DNA of 64,000 nucleotides from Streptomyces triculaminicus (GCF_017349075.1 NZ_JAFMOF010000001.1:1984001-2048000), one strand, 5' to 3'. Shown: positions 38,144 to 47,491, numbered from the stretch's first letter. Notes: generated by a model not told the origin, from the letters alone. Numbers and translations: made by a program.

Positions 38144-39775
38144 ATGGAAGTGGTGGTGAACGACCGTCACCCGCAGGCGGGCCCGGATCAGTCCGTTCCC
38201 GCTCCCGGTGCCTCCTATGGGCACGGGCACTACACGTCGTACGAGCAGCAGGCCTCCCCGCAGAGCTTCGCCGGGTACGACGGCTACAGCACCGGCCAAT
38301 GGGACACCTCCGGCACTTCCGGCCATTGGGACACCAACAACCAATGGGGCGTCACCGGACAGACGCAGACCTGGGACTTCAGCGGCTACGACCTCGGCGG
38401 CCAGAACGCCACCGGTCAGCATGCCACCGGTCAGCACGCCTCCAACCAGTGGGCCGCCCCCGACACCTCCGGCCAGTGGGACGTTCCCGGCGCCGCGGCG
38501 TCCGGCCAGTGGGACACCGGCGCGTGGAGCGCGGCCGGTTCCCCGGCGGGTTCGTACGACACCGGACAGCACGCCTCGGGCCAGTGGGACACCGGCGCGC
38601 ACCAGCAGGCGTGGGACACCAGCGGGCAGTACCCCGCCCAGCAGTGGAACACCCCCGGCCAGGACGCCTCCGGCCAGTGGGACATGAGCGCCCAGCAGAC
38701 GCAGACCTGGGACGCCAGCGCCTACGCGGCGATGCAGACGCCCGAGGGCGGCCACGCTCCCACCCTCATGGTCGACCTGTCCGGCGTCGACATGACCGCC
38801 GCCGCGCCCGCGCCCGTCCCCGAGGAGAACCGGGCCCAGTCGGTCGCGAACGCCGAGACCCGGGCCATGATGATCATCGAGGAGCCGGAGCCGGCCGACG
38901 AGCCGGACTTCGACCCCCTCGGCACCCTCGACGCCCACGACGACGAAGCCGCCGAGGCGTCCGCGTCCGTACCGGCGCAGGCACGGCCGCACGGTGACGA
39001 CGACGTCCCCGGCCGCGCCCGCGCCAGCCGTCGCAAGGGCGCCCCCGCCCGCACCGGCTACCGGCCGCGCCGCAAGGCCCTGCTCACCGTCGCCGTCCCC
39101 TCGGTCGCCGTCATGGGCGTCGCCGGCATCGCCGCCGCCTCCGTGATGACGGGCGGCGAGAAGGAGGCCCCGAAGCCCACGGCCGCCGCAGCCCCCGACA
39201 CCACCGTCAAGCTCTCGGCGGCCAACAGCAAGCTCGACACCCAGCTCGCCGGCCTCAGCCGCGGCGCCGACGACTTCGCCAGCCGCGCCAACCGCACCCA
39301 GGAGCGGATCGACCTCAAGGCGCGGCAGGAGGACGAGCGCAAGCGCAAGGCCGAGGAGGCCGCCAAGAAGGAGCGCGAGCGCCCCAAGTTCGCGCTGCCG
39401 GTCACCCAGCACGGACTCAGCGCGATGTACGGCCAGGCGGGCGTCAACTGGATGTCGGTGCACACCGGCATCGACTTCCCCGTCGCCTACGGCACGCCCG
39501 TCATGGCCGCCACGGACGGCACGGTCCGTACGCAGTACAACGTGGCCTACGGCAACATGGCCATAGTGACGTCACCCGACGGAACCGAGACGTGGTACTG
39601 CCACCTCAGCAGCACCAAGGTCCGCTCCGGGTCGGTCAAGGCCGGCGACGTCATCGCCTACTCCGGCAACTCCGGCAACTCCACCGGCCCGCACCTGCAC
39701 TTCGAGGTCCGGCCCGGCGGCTCGGCCGTCGACCCCCTGCCGTGGCTGCGCGGCCACGACCTCGACCCGACGTGA
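38144..39775 (+). CDS. M23-family peptidoglycan peptidase with GQWD repeats
   Basis: 543 residues. Residues 1-200 are Gln/Trp/Gly/Asp-rich with about eight spaced copies of (S)GQWD(T/V/M). A basic stretch and one membrane helix (about 308-330) follow, then a coiled-coil-like region (about 355-415). The C-terminal M23 domain has the zinc-site residues HTGIDFP and GPHLHFEV and the fold motif YCHLSS. It would cleave peptide cross-links outside the cell. Several in-frame starts (ATG 38144; GTG 38150, 38153, 38156) make the first residues uncertain. The repeat half lies on the cytoplasmic side. Confidence 0.85.
   Translation: MEVVVNDRHPQAGPDQSVPAPGASYGHGHYTSYEQQASPQSFAGYDGYSTGQWDTSGTSGHWDTNNQWGVTGQTQTWDFSGYDLGGQNATGQHATGQHASNQWAAPDTSGQWDVPGAAASGQWDTGAWSAAGSPAGSYDTGQHASGQWDTGAHQQAWDTSGQYPAQQWNTPGQDASGQWDMSAQQTQTWDASAYAAMQTPEGGHAPTLMVDLSGVDMTAAAPAPVPEENRAQSVANAETRAMMIIEEPEPADEPDFDPLGTLDAHDDEAAEASASVPAQARPHGDDDVPGRARASRRKGAPARTGYRPRRKALLTVAVPSVAVMGVAGIAAASVMTGGEKEAPKPTAAAAPDTTVKLSAANSKLDTQLAGLSRGADDFASRANRTQERIDLKARQEDERKRKAEEAAKKERERPKFALPVTQHGLSAMYGQAGVNWMSVHTGIDFPVAYGTPVMAATDGTVRTQYNVAYGNMAIVTSPDGTETWYCHLSSTKVRSGSVKAGDVIAYSGNSGNSTGPHLHFEVRPGGSAVDPLPWLRGHDLDPT
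38290..38710 (+). repeat. Degenerate repeats coding for GQWDT/GQWD units
   Basis: Copies of TCCGGCCAGTGGGAC and close variants recur at irregular intervals of 36-75 nt inside the peptidase gene, encoding SGQWD. The amino-acid motif is kept while the spacers vary. Confidence 0.65.
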
Positions 39776-39781
39776 CCTGAC

Positions 39782-39814
39782 GCGACCCGCGCCCCCATCA
39801 GGGGCGCGGGTCGC
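39782..39814. terminator. Bidirectional terminator between the M23 gene and pcrA
   Basis: GCGACCCGCGCCCC (39782-39795), loop CATCA, GGGGCGCGGGTCGC (39801-39814): a perfect 14-bp stem between convergent genes. Confidence 0.88.
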
Positions 39815-39838
39815 CAGGGCGTCGAGCCGGGCGCCGCG

Positions 39839-42304
39839 CTACAGCTTCTCGACCGGCGCGTAGCGCAGCAGCAGCCGCTTCGGCTTCTCCTCGCCGAAGT
39901 CGACCGTGGCCTCGGCGTTGTCACCGCTGCCCTTGACGGCGACGACCGTGCCGAGCCCGAACGAGTCGTGCGTGACGCGGTCGCCGATGGCGAGCGCCAC
40001 CACCGGGCGGTCCTTGGCGCGGCGCGTCGCGAAGCCGCTCGGCCCCGCCTTGGCGCCGCCGCGCGAGGACGCGAAGCCCGAGGAGAATCCCGAGGTGACG
40101 CCCGAACCGGCGCCCAGCGAGGACGCCGACGGCGTCGCGGGGCCCGTACGGCGCCAGTCCAGGTACTGCCCGGGGATCTCCTCCAGGAAGCGCGACGGCG
40201 GGTTGTACGACGGCTGTCCCCACGCGCTGCGCATGCTCGCACGGGTCAGGTACAGCCGCTCGCGGGCGCGCGTGATGCCCACATAGGCGAGCCGCCGCTC
40301 CTCCTCCAGCTCCTTCGCCTGCCCCAGGGCGCGCATGTGCGGGAAGACGCCGTCCTCCATGCCGGTGAGGAAGACGACCGGGAACTCGAGGCCCTTCGCC
40401 GTGTGCAGGGTCATCAGCGTGATGACGCCCGATCCCTCGGTGTCCTCGTCGGGGATCTGGTCGGAGTCGGCGACGAGCGCGACCTTCTCCAGGAAGTCCG
40501 CCAGGGTGCCCGGCTCGTCCTCGTCGCGCTCCTGCTCGAACTCCAGGGCGACGGCGGCGAGCTCCTGGAGGTTCTCCACGCGGGTCTCGTCCTGGGGGTC
40601 GGTGGACGCCTGCAGCTCGGCCAGGTAGCCCGTGCGCTCCAGGACGGCCTCGAGGACGGTCGCGGGCCCGGCCCCCGACTCGACGACGGTGCGCAGCTCC
40701 TCCATGAGCGTGTTGAAGCGCTTGACGGCGTTGGACGAGCGGGCCGCCATGCCGTAGGCCTCGTCGACGCGGCGCAGCGCCTGCGCGAAGCTGATCTTCT
40801 CGCGCAGCGACAGGGCGTCGATCATGGCCTCGGCGCGCTCGCCGATGCCGCGCTTGGGCACGTTGAGGATGCGCCGCAGCGGGACGGTGTCCTCGGGGTT
40901 GGCGAGCACCCGCAGGTAGGCGAGGACGTCACGGACCTCCTTGCGCTCGTAGAAGCGCACGCCGCCGACGACCTTGTAGGGCAGGCCGACGCGGATGAAG
41001 ATCTCTTCGAAGACGCGGGACTGGGCGTTGGTGCGGTAGAAGACGGCGACGTCGCCGGCCTTGGCGTCCTTGGCGTCGGTCAGCCGGTCGATCTCGTCGG
41101 CGACGAACTGCGCCTCGTCGTGCTCGGTGTCGGCGACGTAGCCGGTGATGGAGGCGCCGGCCCCGGCCTGCGTCCACAGGTTCTTGGGGCGGCGGTTCTC
41201 GTTGCGCTCGATGACGGCGTTGGCGGCGTTGAGGATCGTCTGCGTGGAGCGGTAGTTCTGCTCGAGCAGGATCGTGGTGGCGTCCGGATAGTCCTCCTCG
41301 AACTGGAGGATGTTGCGGATGGTGGCACCGCGGAAGGCGTAGATCGACTGGTCGGCGTCACCGACGACGCACAGCTCGGCGACGCCCTCCTCGCCCGCGT
41401 TCTCGGGCGTGCCCACCAGCTCGCGCACCAGCGTGTACTGCGCGTGGTTGGTGTCCTGGTACTCGTCGACCAGGACGTGCCGGAAGCGGCGGCGGTAGTG
41501 CTCGGCCACGTCCGGGAACGCCTGCAGCAGGTGGACCGTGGTCATGATGATGTCGTCGAAGTCGAGGGCGTTGGCCTCGCGCAGCCGCGACTGGTACATC
41601 ACGTAGGCCTCGGCGAGGGTCTTCTCGAAGCCGTCGGCGGCCTGCGCCGCGAAGGCCTCCTCGTCGATGAGCTCGTTCTTGAGGTTGGAGATCTTCGCGC
41701 TGAAGGACTTCGGCGGGAACTTCTTCGGGTCCAGGTCCAGGTCGCGGCAGACCAGGGCCATCAGCCGCTTGGAGTCGGCCGCGTCGTAGATCGAGAAGGA
41801 GGACGTGAAGCCCAGCTTCTTGCTCTCCCGGCGCAGGATCCGCACGCACGCGCTGTGGAACGTCATCACCCACATGGCGTGGGCGCGCGGGCCGACGAGC
41901 TGCTCGACGCGCTCCTTCATCTCGCCGGCGGCCTTGTTGGTGAACGTGATCGCGAGGATCTGCCCCGGGTGGACGTGGCGCGAGCCCAGCAGATGAGCGA
42001 TGCGGTGCGTGAGCACGCGCGTCTTGCCGGAGCCGGCGCCCGCGACGATCAGCAGCGGCGAGCCCGTGTGCACCACGGCGGCGCGCTGCTGGTCGTTCAT
42101 CCCCTCGAGCAGGGCCGCGGGGTCCACGACGGGGCGGGCGGCGCCGTCGCGGTAGTACGCCTCCCGGGGGACGGGTACGTCGAAGGCGCCGCCGAACAGG
42201 TCGTCCGGCAGCGGCTCGGGGGCCACGTCCTCCGGGGGAGGCGGGTGCTCCTCGTCGGAGGGGGCCAGGTCCGCCAGGAAGCTGTCGTCAAAGAGGCTGC
42301 TCAT
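39839..42304 (-). CDS. pcrA: PcrA/UvrD-family ATP-dependent DNA helicase
   Basis: An 821-residue superfamily 1A helicase. Motif Q region is GMNDQQRAAVVH, Walker A GAGSGKTR, motif Ia ITFTNKAAGEMKERV, motif II DEYQDTNHAQY, motif III GDADQSIYAFRGA, motif IV QNYRSTQTIL, motif V TLHTAKGLEFPVVF and motif VI RRLAYVGITRARE. The Ser/Gly-rich C-terminal tail ends in a small beta domain (DRVTHDSFGLGTVVAVKG), as in PcrA, which binds RNA polymerase. It unwinds DNA in repair and removes stalled polymerase or RecA. A near match to the damage promoter motif lies right at its start. Confidence 0.95.
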   Translation of the reverse strand: MSSLFDDSFLADLAPSDEEHPPPPEDVAPEPLPDDLFGGAFDVPVPREAYYRDGAARPVVDPAALLEGMNDQQRAAVVHTGSPLLIVAGAGSGKTRVLTHRIAHLLGSRHVHPGQILAITFTNKAAGEMKERVEQLVGPRAHAMWVMTFHSACVRILRRESKKLGFTSSFSIYDAADSKRLMALVCRDLDLDPKKFPPKSFSAKISNLKNELIDEEAFAAQAADGFEKTLAEAYVMYQSRLREANALDFDDIIMTTVHLLQAFPDVAEHYRRRFRHVLVDEYQDTNHAQYTLVRELVGTPENAGEEGVAELCVVGDADQSIYAFRGATIRNILQFEEDYPDATTILLEQNYRSTQTILNAANAVIERNENRRPKNLWTQAGAGASITGYVADTEHDEAQFVADEIDRLTDAKDAKAGDVAVFYRTNAQSRVFEEIFIRVGLPYKVVGGVRFYERKEVRDVLAYLRVLANPEDTVPLRRILNVPKRGIGERAEAMIDALSLREKISFAQALRRVDEAYGMAARSSNAVKRFNTLMEELRTVVESGAGPATVLEAVLERTGYLAELQASTDPQDETRVENLQELAAVALEFEQERDEDEPGTLADFLEKVALVADSDQIPDEDTEGSGVITLMTLHTAKGLEFPVVFLTGMEDGVFPHMRALGQAKELEEERRLAYVGITRARERLYLTRASMRSAWGQPSYNPPSRFLEEIPGQYLDWRRTGPATPSASSLGAGSGVTSGFSSGFASSRGGAKAGPSGFATRRAKDRPVVALAIGDRVTHDSFGLGTVVAVKGSGDNAEATVDFGEEKPKRLLLRYAPVEKL

Positions 42305-42313
42305 CGCCTCCCG

Positions 42314-42336
42314 AGTCTAGGCGGCCGCACTGACAG
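42314..42336 (-). promoter_or_regulatory. PafBC-type damage promoter, near match, for pcrA
   Basis: On the minus strand: CTGTCAGTG (42336-42328), CGGCCGCC (8 nt), TAGACT (42319-42314). It differs from TTGTCRGTG-N8-TANNNT only in the first base. The start codon is 9 nt after the -10, so the leader is almost absent. Confidence 0.65.
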
Positions 42337-42403
42337 GCGGCCCCCGATCCCGCCAACAGTGGCCACCCCCACAGACCCGGCAGTGGTCACCCCCACCGCA
42401 CGG

Positions 42404-42757
42404 TCACACCCAGAGCACGGCGATGAAGACGTTCGCGGTGGTCAGCGCCCCGACCGTGCCGAAGGCCGCGGCCTCGACCTTCTCCTCGTCCCGCTTGACG
42501 TACACCAGGCCCAGGATGACGACCAGCAGCGCCAGCTTCACGCCGATCTTGACGGTGTTGACGGTGTGGCCCTGCGCCTGGTGCAGGCCCACCAGCGCGA
42601 CGCCGGTGACCAGCATGGTCAGCGCGCCGTGCAGCATCGCCGGGACCATGCGGGCCTCGCCCCGGCCCATGGCCTTCGTCTGGGTCAGGAAGCCGCCCAG
42701 CAGGCAGGCGATGCCGATGATGTGCAGGCCCACGAGGGCGTGAATCAGTACGTCCAT
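42404..42757 (-). CDS. Small four-helix membrane protein
   Basis: 117 residues from ATG 42757 (MDVLIHALVGLHIIG). Four hydrophobic helices (about 3-22, 38-57, 65-85, 95-115) cover nearly the whole protein, with short polar loops (TKAMGRGEARM, KRDEEK). It is a conserved type of hypothetical integral membrane protein next to pcrA in streptomycetes. The longer frame to 42913 has poor codon bias. Function is unknown. Confidence 0.75.
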   Translation of the reverse strand: MDVLIHALVGLHIIGIACLLGGFLTQTKAMGRGEARMVPAMLHGALTMLVTGVALVGLHQAQGHTVNTVKIGVKLALLVVILGLVYVKRDEEKVEAAAFGTVGALTTANVFIAVLWV

Positions 42758-43035
42758 GGGGACCGACCCTAGCCGGGGCCATACCAGCCCCCGGCCGGGA
42801 GGTGGGGAAGGAACACGGCTTCGGTCAGTCGCCGTCCGCATCCCTCTCCACGGGGAGGGATCGCCCGACCACGAGCAGTCACCAAACCGCCGAATAGGGG
42901 CAATAGCGGTCATGGCCGTTTCGGGATCTCCCCGAGGCCTAGCGTCCTCCTCCAGAACGGCGGTGGCCCGCCCCTCCCCCTCGTGCGGGCCGCCGCCCGG
43001 CTCCCCTGCCGGACCGGAAGGAAGTGACGGCGATC

Positions 43036-44109
43036 GTGGCGTCCCACCGCAAGCCCAAACAGAGCCCCCTCGCAGGCGGCACCGCCCGCGCGGCGGCGGC
43101 CCTCGCCCTCGCGGGCGCCGCCGCGGCCACGGCTCTCGAGGGCACCGGCCACGCCGCCCCGGCCCTCACCCCCGAGCAGGCCAGGGCCGAGGTCGCCCGG
43201 TACTACCAGCAGGCCGAGGTGGCCACCGAGAAGTACAACGGCGCCAAGGAGAAGGCCGACCGCGCGCGCTCCGCCCTCGACCGGCTCCAGGACGAGGCCG
43301 CCCGCAAGACCGAGCGCCTCAACACCGCCCGCGACGCCCTCGGCTCCTTCGCCGCCGCCCAGTACCGCGACGGCGGCATGCCCACCAGCGTCCGGCTGCT
43401 GCTCTCCGCCAGCCCCGACCGCTACCTGCAGGGCGCCTCGCTGGCCGGCCGCGCGGGCGAACGGCAGGCCGGCGCGGTGGCCCGGGTGCGGCACGAGCTG
43501 CGGGGCGTCCAGCAGGTCCGTAGCGCCGCCGACACCCGCCTCGCCGAGCTCCGGCACGAGGAGGCCGCCCTCGCCCGGCACAAGCGCGCGGTCGAGGCCA
43601 AGCTCGGCCGGGCCGAACGGCTGCTGCGCGAGCTGCCCAAGGAGGAGCGCACGGCCGTCGCGGCCGGCGAGCGGGCCACGGGCACCGTCGCGAAGGCGGC
43701 GGACTCCACCCTCGCCTCCGTGGGCTCCGCGGCGCAGCAGGCCCCGGCGGCCGCCGTCTCGGGGCGCGCCGCGCGGGCGGTGGCCTTCGCCTACTCCGCG
43801 ATCGGCAAGCCCTACGTGTGGGGCGCGACCGGCCCGTCGGGCTTCGACTGCTCGGGGCTGACGCAGGCGGCGTGGCAGGCGGCCGGGGTCTCCCTGCCGC
43901 GCACCACCTATACGCAGATCGCCGCCGGGCGACGCATCGCCCGCGGCCAGCTGGCCCCCGGCGACCTGGTGTTCTTCTACCCCGGCGTCAGCCACGTCGG
44001 CCTCTACATCGGCGGCGGCCGCATGATCCACGCCCCGCATCCCGGGGCTCCGGTGAGGATCGCGCCGATCGACGAGATGCCCTTCGTGGGAGCCTCCCGG
44101 CCCGCCTGA
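43036..44109 (+). CDS. Secreted NlpC/P60 peptidoglycan hydrolase
   Basis: About 357 residues. A signal peptide with basic start (ASHRKPKQ) and Ala-rich core ends near HAAPAL. A long coiled-coil region (about 40-240) follows, and then the C-terminal NlpC/P60 domain: catalytic Cys in GFDCSGLTQAAW, His in SHVGLYIGGG and the third polar residue in GGRMIHAPH. It should cut D-Glu/meso-DAP-type (here LL-DAP) bonds in wall peptides, with the coiled coil restraining or localising it. GTG 43036 was preferred; GTG 43024 overlaps the GGAAGGAAG ribosome-binding site. Confidence 0.88.
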   Translation: MASHRKPKQSPLAGGTARAAAALALAGAAAATALEGTGHAAPALTPEQARAEVARYYQQAEVATEKYNGAKEKADRARSALDRLQDEAARKTERLNTARDALGSFAAAQYRDGGMPTSVRLLLSASPDRYLQGASLAGRAGERQAGAVARVRHELRGVQQVRSAADTRLAELRHEEAALARHKRAVEAKLGRAERLLRELPKEERTAVAAGERATGTVAKAADSTLASVGSAAQQAPAAAVSGRAARAVAFAYSAIGKPYVWGATGPSGFDCSGLTQAAWQAAGVSLPRTTYTQIAAGRRIARGQLAPGDLVFFYPGVSHVGLYIGGGRMIHAPHPGAPVRIAPIDEMPFVGASRPA

Positions 44110-44149
44110 GCGTCCCGACCTGCCCAGGGAGCGTCCCGGCGCCGGTATG

Positions 44150-45265
44150 TCAGTGGGCGACGTGCTTGGTCAGCCACCTGAAGACGTCGGGTACCTGCCG
44201 CTTCCATACGGCCGTGCCGTGGCCGCCCGCGCCCGCCGGGACCATGCTGACCTGCACGGTCGTCGGCGCCTTCGCGGCCTCCTTGATCGCCACGCCGCCC
44301 TGGTAGCCGTCGCCCTCCGCGCCCGAGAGGAACAGCGCCACGTGCGGCGGGGTCGTGGCGCGCTGCAGCATCTTCAGCGGGTTGTTCGCGTCCCGGAGCT
44401 CCGGTGTCTTCGCGGTGAGGGAGGCAGGCTCGCCGACGGGGTCGTTGTAGCCGGACAGGCTCACCCCGGCCCGGTAGCGGTCGGGGTGGGCGATGGCCAG
44501 CTTGGTCGCGCAGTGGGCGCCCGCGGAGTAGCCGGCGACGGCCCAGCCGTCGGGCTTGTCGGTGGCGCGGAAGGTGTCGACGACCATCTTGCGGACGTCC
44601 ACGCTGAGCCAGGTGTCCGCGTTGACCTTGCCGGTGGTGTTGGCGCAGCCGGTGTCGACGTCGCCGAGGAGGGTGGTGCGGGGCGCCACGATGATGAACG
44701 GGGCCACCTCGCCCTTCTCCATCATGGGCTTGAGCTGCGTGTTGACGTTGAGGGTGCCGAACCAGGCCTTGGCCGACCCGGGGAAGCCGGGCAGCACCTC
44801 CACCACGGGGAACGTCTTGTTCTTGTACGCCGGGTCGTCGTACTGCGGCGGCAGCCAGACGTAGACCTCGCCCTCGACGCCGGATATACGGCCCTTGAGC
44901 TGGGTCTCCTGGACCCCGGGCCCCATGCGCTTGTCGGAGGCGGGCTTGAACTTCTGCGCGACCTTGGGCTGCTGGTCCGGCGACGTGCCGCCGGTGCCGT
45001 CCGGGCCGAGGTCGGCGGCCGCGCTGACGTGGTTGCCGGTGCCCAGCAGGTCGGCCCAGGTGTCGAAGAGGCCGTTGGCGTTGTTGACGACGACGAAGAC
45101 CATCACGACGGCCGTGACCTGCGCGAACAACAGCATGAAAAAGCGCGTGACATGGCGTACGAGCTTCGGGCCGCCGACCTTGCCCCACAGCGTGAGCGGC
45201 AGGGCCAGGGCCACCACGACCAGGACGATCGTGGTCAGGAAGAACGGTGTTCCCGTCAGGCTCAT
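44150..45265 (-). CDS. Membrane-anchored esterase (alpha/beta hydrolase, esterase-D/antigen-85-like)
   Basis: 371 residues. Two hydrophobic N-terminal segments (about 9-28 and 41-62) are followed by an extracellular domain. That domain has the nucleophile motif AGYSAGAHCATKLA, PVVEVLPGFPGS, the acid region FLSGAEGDG and a His in GAGGHGTAVWK. The fold is shared with esterase D and mycolyltransferase-like enzymes, which hydrolyse or transfer acyl groups at the cell surface. It is convergent with the NlpC/P60 gene and only 40 nt from it. The substrate is unknown. Confidence 0.82.
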   Translation of the reverse strand: MSLTGTPFFLTTIVLVVVALALPLTLWGKVGGPKLVRHVTRFFMLLFAQVTAVVMVFVVVNNANGLFDTWADLLGTGNHVSAAADLGPDGTGGTSPDQQPKVAQKFKPASDKRMGPGVQETQLKGRISGVEGEVYVWLPPQYDDPAYKNKTFPVVEVLPGFPGSAKAWFGTLNVNTQLKPMMEKGEVAPFIIVAPRTTLLGDVDTGCANTTGKVNADTWLSVDVRKMVVDTFRATDKPDGWAVAGYSAGAHCATKLAIAHPDRYRAGVSLSGYNDPVGEPASLTAKTPELRDANNPLKMLQRATTPPHVALFLSGAEGDGYQGGVAIKEAAKAPTTVQVSMVPAGAGGHGTAVWKRQVPDVFRWLTKHVAH

Positions 45266-45319
45266 CGGGCGGCGGCTCTCGTTTCGGGTGCTGTGCTTCT
45301 CGCCTGAGCTAGATGGCGA

Positions 45320-45425
45320 GGCTCGCCGAGAGGTTCCGTGAGGGCCGGAGAGGTTCGTTCCGTGACGTCCCGAGGGTCCGGTGAGGTCCCGAGAGGTGCG
45401 GCGAGATCCCGAGGGGTTCGGCCCG
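45320..45425. repeat. Degenerate ~20-nt repeats downstream of the response regulator gene
   Basis: Four to five diverged copies of a unit close to CCCGAGRGGTBCGGYGAGRT lie in the 193-nt gap between the esterase start and the response-regulator stop. No gene was seen there. Confidence 0.5.
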
Positions 45426-45458
45426 GTGTGCGCGCCGAACCCCGGCGGGCCGTCCGCG

Positions 45459-46142
45459 TCAGACCAGGCGCCGCGCCGTCGCCCAGCGGGTGAGCTCGTG
45501 CCGGTTGGACAGCTGCAGCTTGCGCAGCACGGCGGAGACGTGGGACTCGACCGTCTTCACCGAGATGAAGAGCTGCTTGGCGATCTCCTTGTAGGCGTAG
45601 CCGCGCGCGATCAGCCGCAGCACCTCGCGCTCGCGCTGCGTCAGCCGGTCGAGGTCCTCGTCGACCGGCGGCGCGTCCGTGGAGGCGAAGGCGTCGAGGA
45701 CGAAGCCGGCCAGGCGGGGCGAGAAGACCGCGTCGCCCTCCCGGACCCGGAAGATCGCGTCGATCAGGTCGGTACCGGTGATGGTCTTGGTGACATAGCC
45801 GCGCGCCCCGCCCCGGATGACGCCGATGACGTCCTCGGCGGCGTCGGAGACCGACAGGGCCAGGAAGCGGACCGGCGCCTCCTGGTCGGCCATCATCGCG
45901 GCGCAGCGGCGCAGCACCTCCACACCGCCGCCGCCGGGGAGGTGGACGTCCAGCAGGACGACCTCGGGGCGGGTCGCGGTGATGACGGTCACCGCCTGGT
46001 CGACGTCGGCGGCCTCGCCGACGACCTCGACGCCCGTGCGGGCGGTGGTGCCGATCTCGGCCTGCACGCCCGTGCGGAACATCCGGTGGTCATCCACCAG
46101 CACGACCCTGACGTGGCGCTCCGTAACCTCTTCGGTCGTCAT
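45459..46142 (-). CDS. LuxR/NarL-type response regulator
   Basis: 227 residues. The receiver domain has the acidic pair in VLVDDHRMF, phosphoacceptor Asp in VLLDVHLPG (about residue 64) and the Lys in YVTKTITG. The C-terminal LuxR-type HTH is LTQREREVLRLIARGYAYKE (quoted in part) with SVKTVESHVSAVLRKL. Its start overlaps the kinase stop by 4 nt, so the two form a two-component pair. Kinase, response regulator and PspC-domain proteins nearby suggest a cell-envelope stress pathway. Confidence 0.95.
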   Translation of the reverse strand: MTTEEVTERHVRVVLVDDHRMFRTGVQAEIGTTARTGVEVVGEAADVDQAVTVITATRPEVVLLDVHLPGGGGVEVLRRCAAMMADQEAPVRFLALSVSDAAEDVIGVIRGGARGYVTKTITGTDLIDAIFRVREGDAVFSPRLAGFVLDAFASTDAPPVDEDLDRLTQREREVLRLIARGYAYKEIAKQLFISVKTVESHVSAVLRKLQLSNRHELTRWATARRLV

Positions 46143-47434
46143 GACGCCTTCTCCGCCCTCTCCATCTCCAGCTCCACTTCCGTCCCCCCGTCGGGCGCCG
46201 AGCGCAGGCGCGCCGTGCCGCCGTTGCGCTGCATCCGGCCGATGATCGACTCGCGGACGCCCATGCGGTCGTCCGGCACCGCGTCCAGGTCGAAGCCGGG
46301 GCCGCGGTCGCGTACGGAGATGAAGACCGTACGCCCCTCGACCTCGGCGTACACCTGCACGGCACCGCCCTGGCCACCGTACTTGGCCGCGTTGACCATG
46401 GCCTCACGGGCGGCCTGGAGCTGGGCGTCCAGGCGTTCGTCCAGGGGGCAGTCGCCGACCACCACGACCTCTATGGGGACGCCGTGGTGGTCCTCCACCT
46501 CGGCGGCGGTGGCCTTGACGGCCTCCGCCAGCGTCCGCGGCTCCTCGGCCTCGTCCTTGCCCCGGCCCTCGGGGTTGTAGAGCCAGTTGCGCAGCTCCCG
46601 CTCCTGGGCGCGGGCGAGACGGGCGACCTCGCGGGGGTCGTCGGCGTTGCGCTGGATGAGGGTGAGGGTGTGCAGGACGGAGTCGTGGACGTGGGCGGCG
46701 ACCTCGGCACGCTCCTGGGCGCGGATGCGCATGGTCCGCTCGGCGGACAGGTCCTGGGTCATCCGGACGACCGAGGGGCCCGCCAGCAGCGCTATGCCCA
46801 CCAGCACGGCCAGCGAGGCCTGCAGGACCGTGCCCAGGTGCTCCGCGGACCCCTGGAGGACGACGATGCCGGTCGCTCCGACGCCCACCAGCAGCACACC
46901 GGCCGCGCCGCGCGCGACCGGCAGGACGCGCTTGCGGCGTCCGACCTCCATCCAGTGGGCCCGGCGGGCGTTGTCGGCCTGCCGCCACACCAGGGCGACG
47001 CCGGCCCCTATGAGCACCAGCGGCCAGATGTAGGCGTTGGCGCGGCCGAGGTGGAGCCGGTCGAGGAAGATCGCCGCGCTGATGACGACCGCGAGCAGCG
47101 CGAAGACCTGACCGCGGTCGGGCTTGCGGGCGAAGAGCGGACGCCGCCCGTCGGCGGACGTCTCCACGGCCACGGCCTTGGGGGCCTCCACGCCGCCTAT
47201 GCCGAGGGGGACGACGAACCAGAACACGGCGTAGAGCAGGGCCCCCATGCCCTGAGTCATCATCAGCGCCACGAATGCCAGCCGCACCCAGGACACCGGC
47301 ACGCCCAAGTGCCCGGCGAGGCCGCGCGCCACGCCGCCGAGCATCCGCCCGTCGGCGCTGCGGTAGAGCTTGCGCAGGGGCGGGCCGTCGGGGAGCTGCG
47401 GCGGGGTCGGGGCGGTCATGCCACTGATCGTCAC
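46139..47434 (-). CDS. PspC-domain sensor histidine kinase
   Basis: 431 residues from GTG 47434; an ATG at 47419 (MTAPTPPQ) is an alternative. An N-terminal PspC domain (LYRSADGRMLGGVARGLAGH, quoted in part) is followed by about five membrane helices and a HisKA_3/HATPase core: H box HVHDSVLHTL, N box AAREAMVNAAKYGG, G box RDRGPGFDLDAVPDDRMG. It should phosphorylate the overlapping response regulator. The PspC part is shared with the protein at 49238 and likely detects membrane stress. Confidence 0.93.
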   Translation of the reverse strand: MTISGMTAPTPPQLPDGPPLRKLYRSADGRMLGGVARGLAGHLGVPVSWVRLAFVALMMTQGMGALLYAVFWFVVPLGIGGVEAPKAVAVETSADGRRPLFARKPDRGQVFALLAVVISAAIFLDRLHLGRANAYIWPLVLIGAGVALVWRQADNARRAHWMEVGRRKRVLPVARGAAGVLLVGVGATGIVVLQGSAEHLGTVLQASLAVLVGIALLAGPSVVRMTQDLSAERTMRIRAQERAEVAAHVHDSVLHTLTLIQRNADDPREVARLARAQERELRNWLYNPEGRGKDEAEEPRTLAEAVKATAAEVEDHHGVPIEVVVVGDCPLDERLDAQLQAAREAMVNAAKYGGQGGAVQVYAEVEGRTVFISVRDRGPGFDLDAVPDDRMGVRESIIGRMQRNGGTARLRSAPDGGTEVELEMERAEKAS

Positions 47435-47491
47435 ATGAGCGCGTCCTTCCGGGCATCAGGGTCGTCCCTGAACCGACCCGGGGAAACCCCC

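Noticed and set aside
39968..42772. 934-residue plus-strand frame opposite pcrA
   Set aside because: Composition is Val/Gly/Asp/Leu-rich antisense of the helicase; no domain or ribosome-binding site was seen.
45320..45425. CRISPR-like array
   Set aside because: Units are adjacent and diverged, with no unique spacers of constant length and no cas genes.
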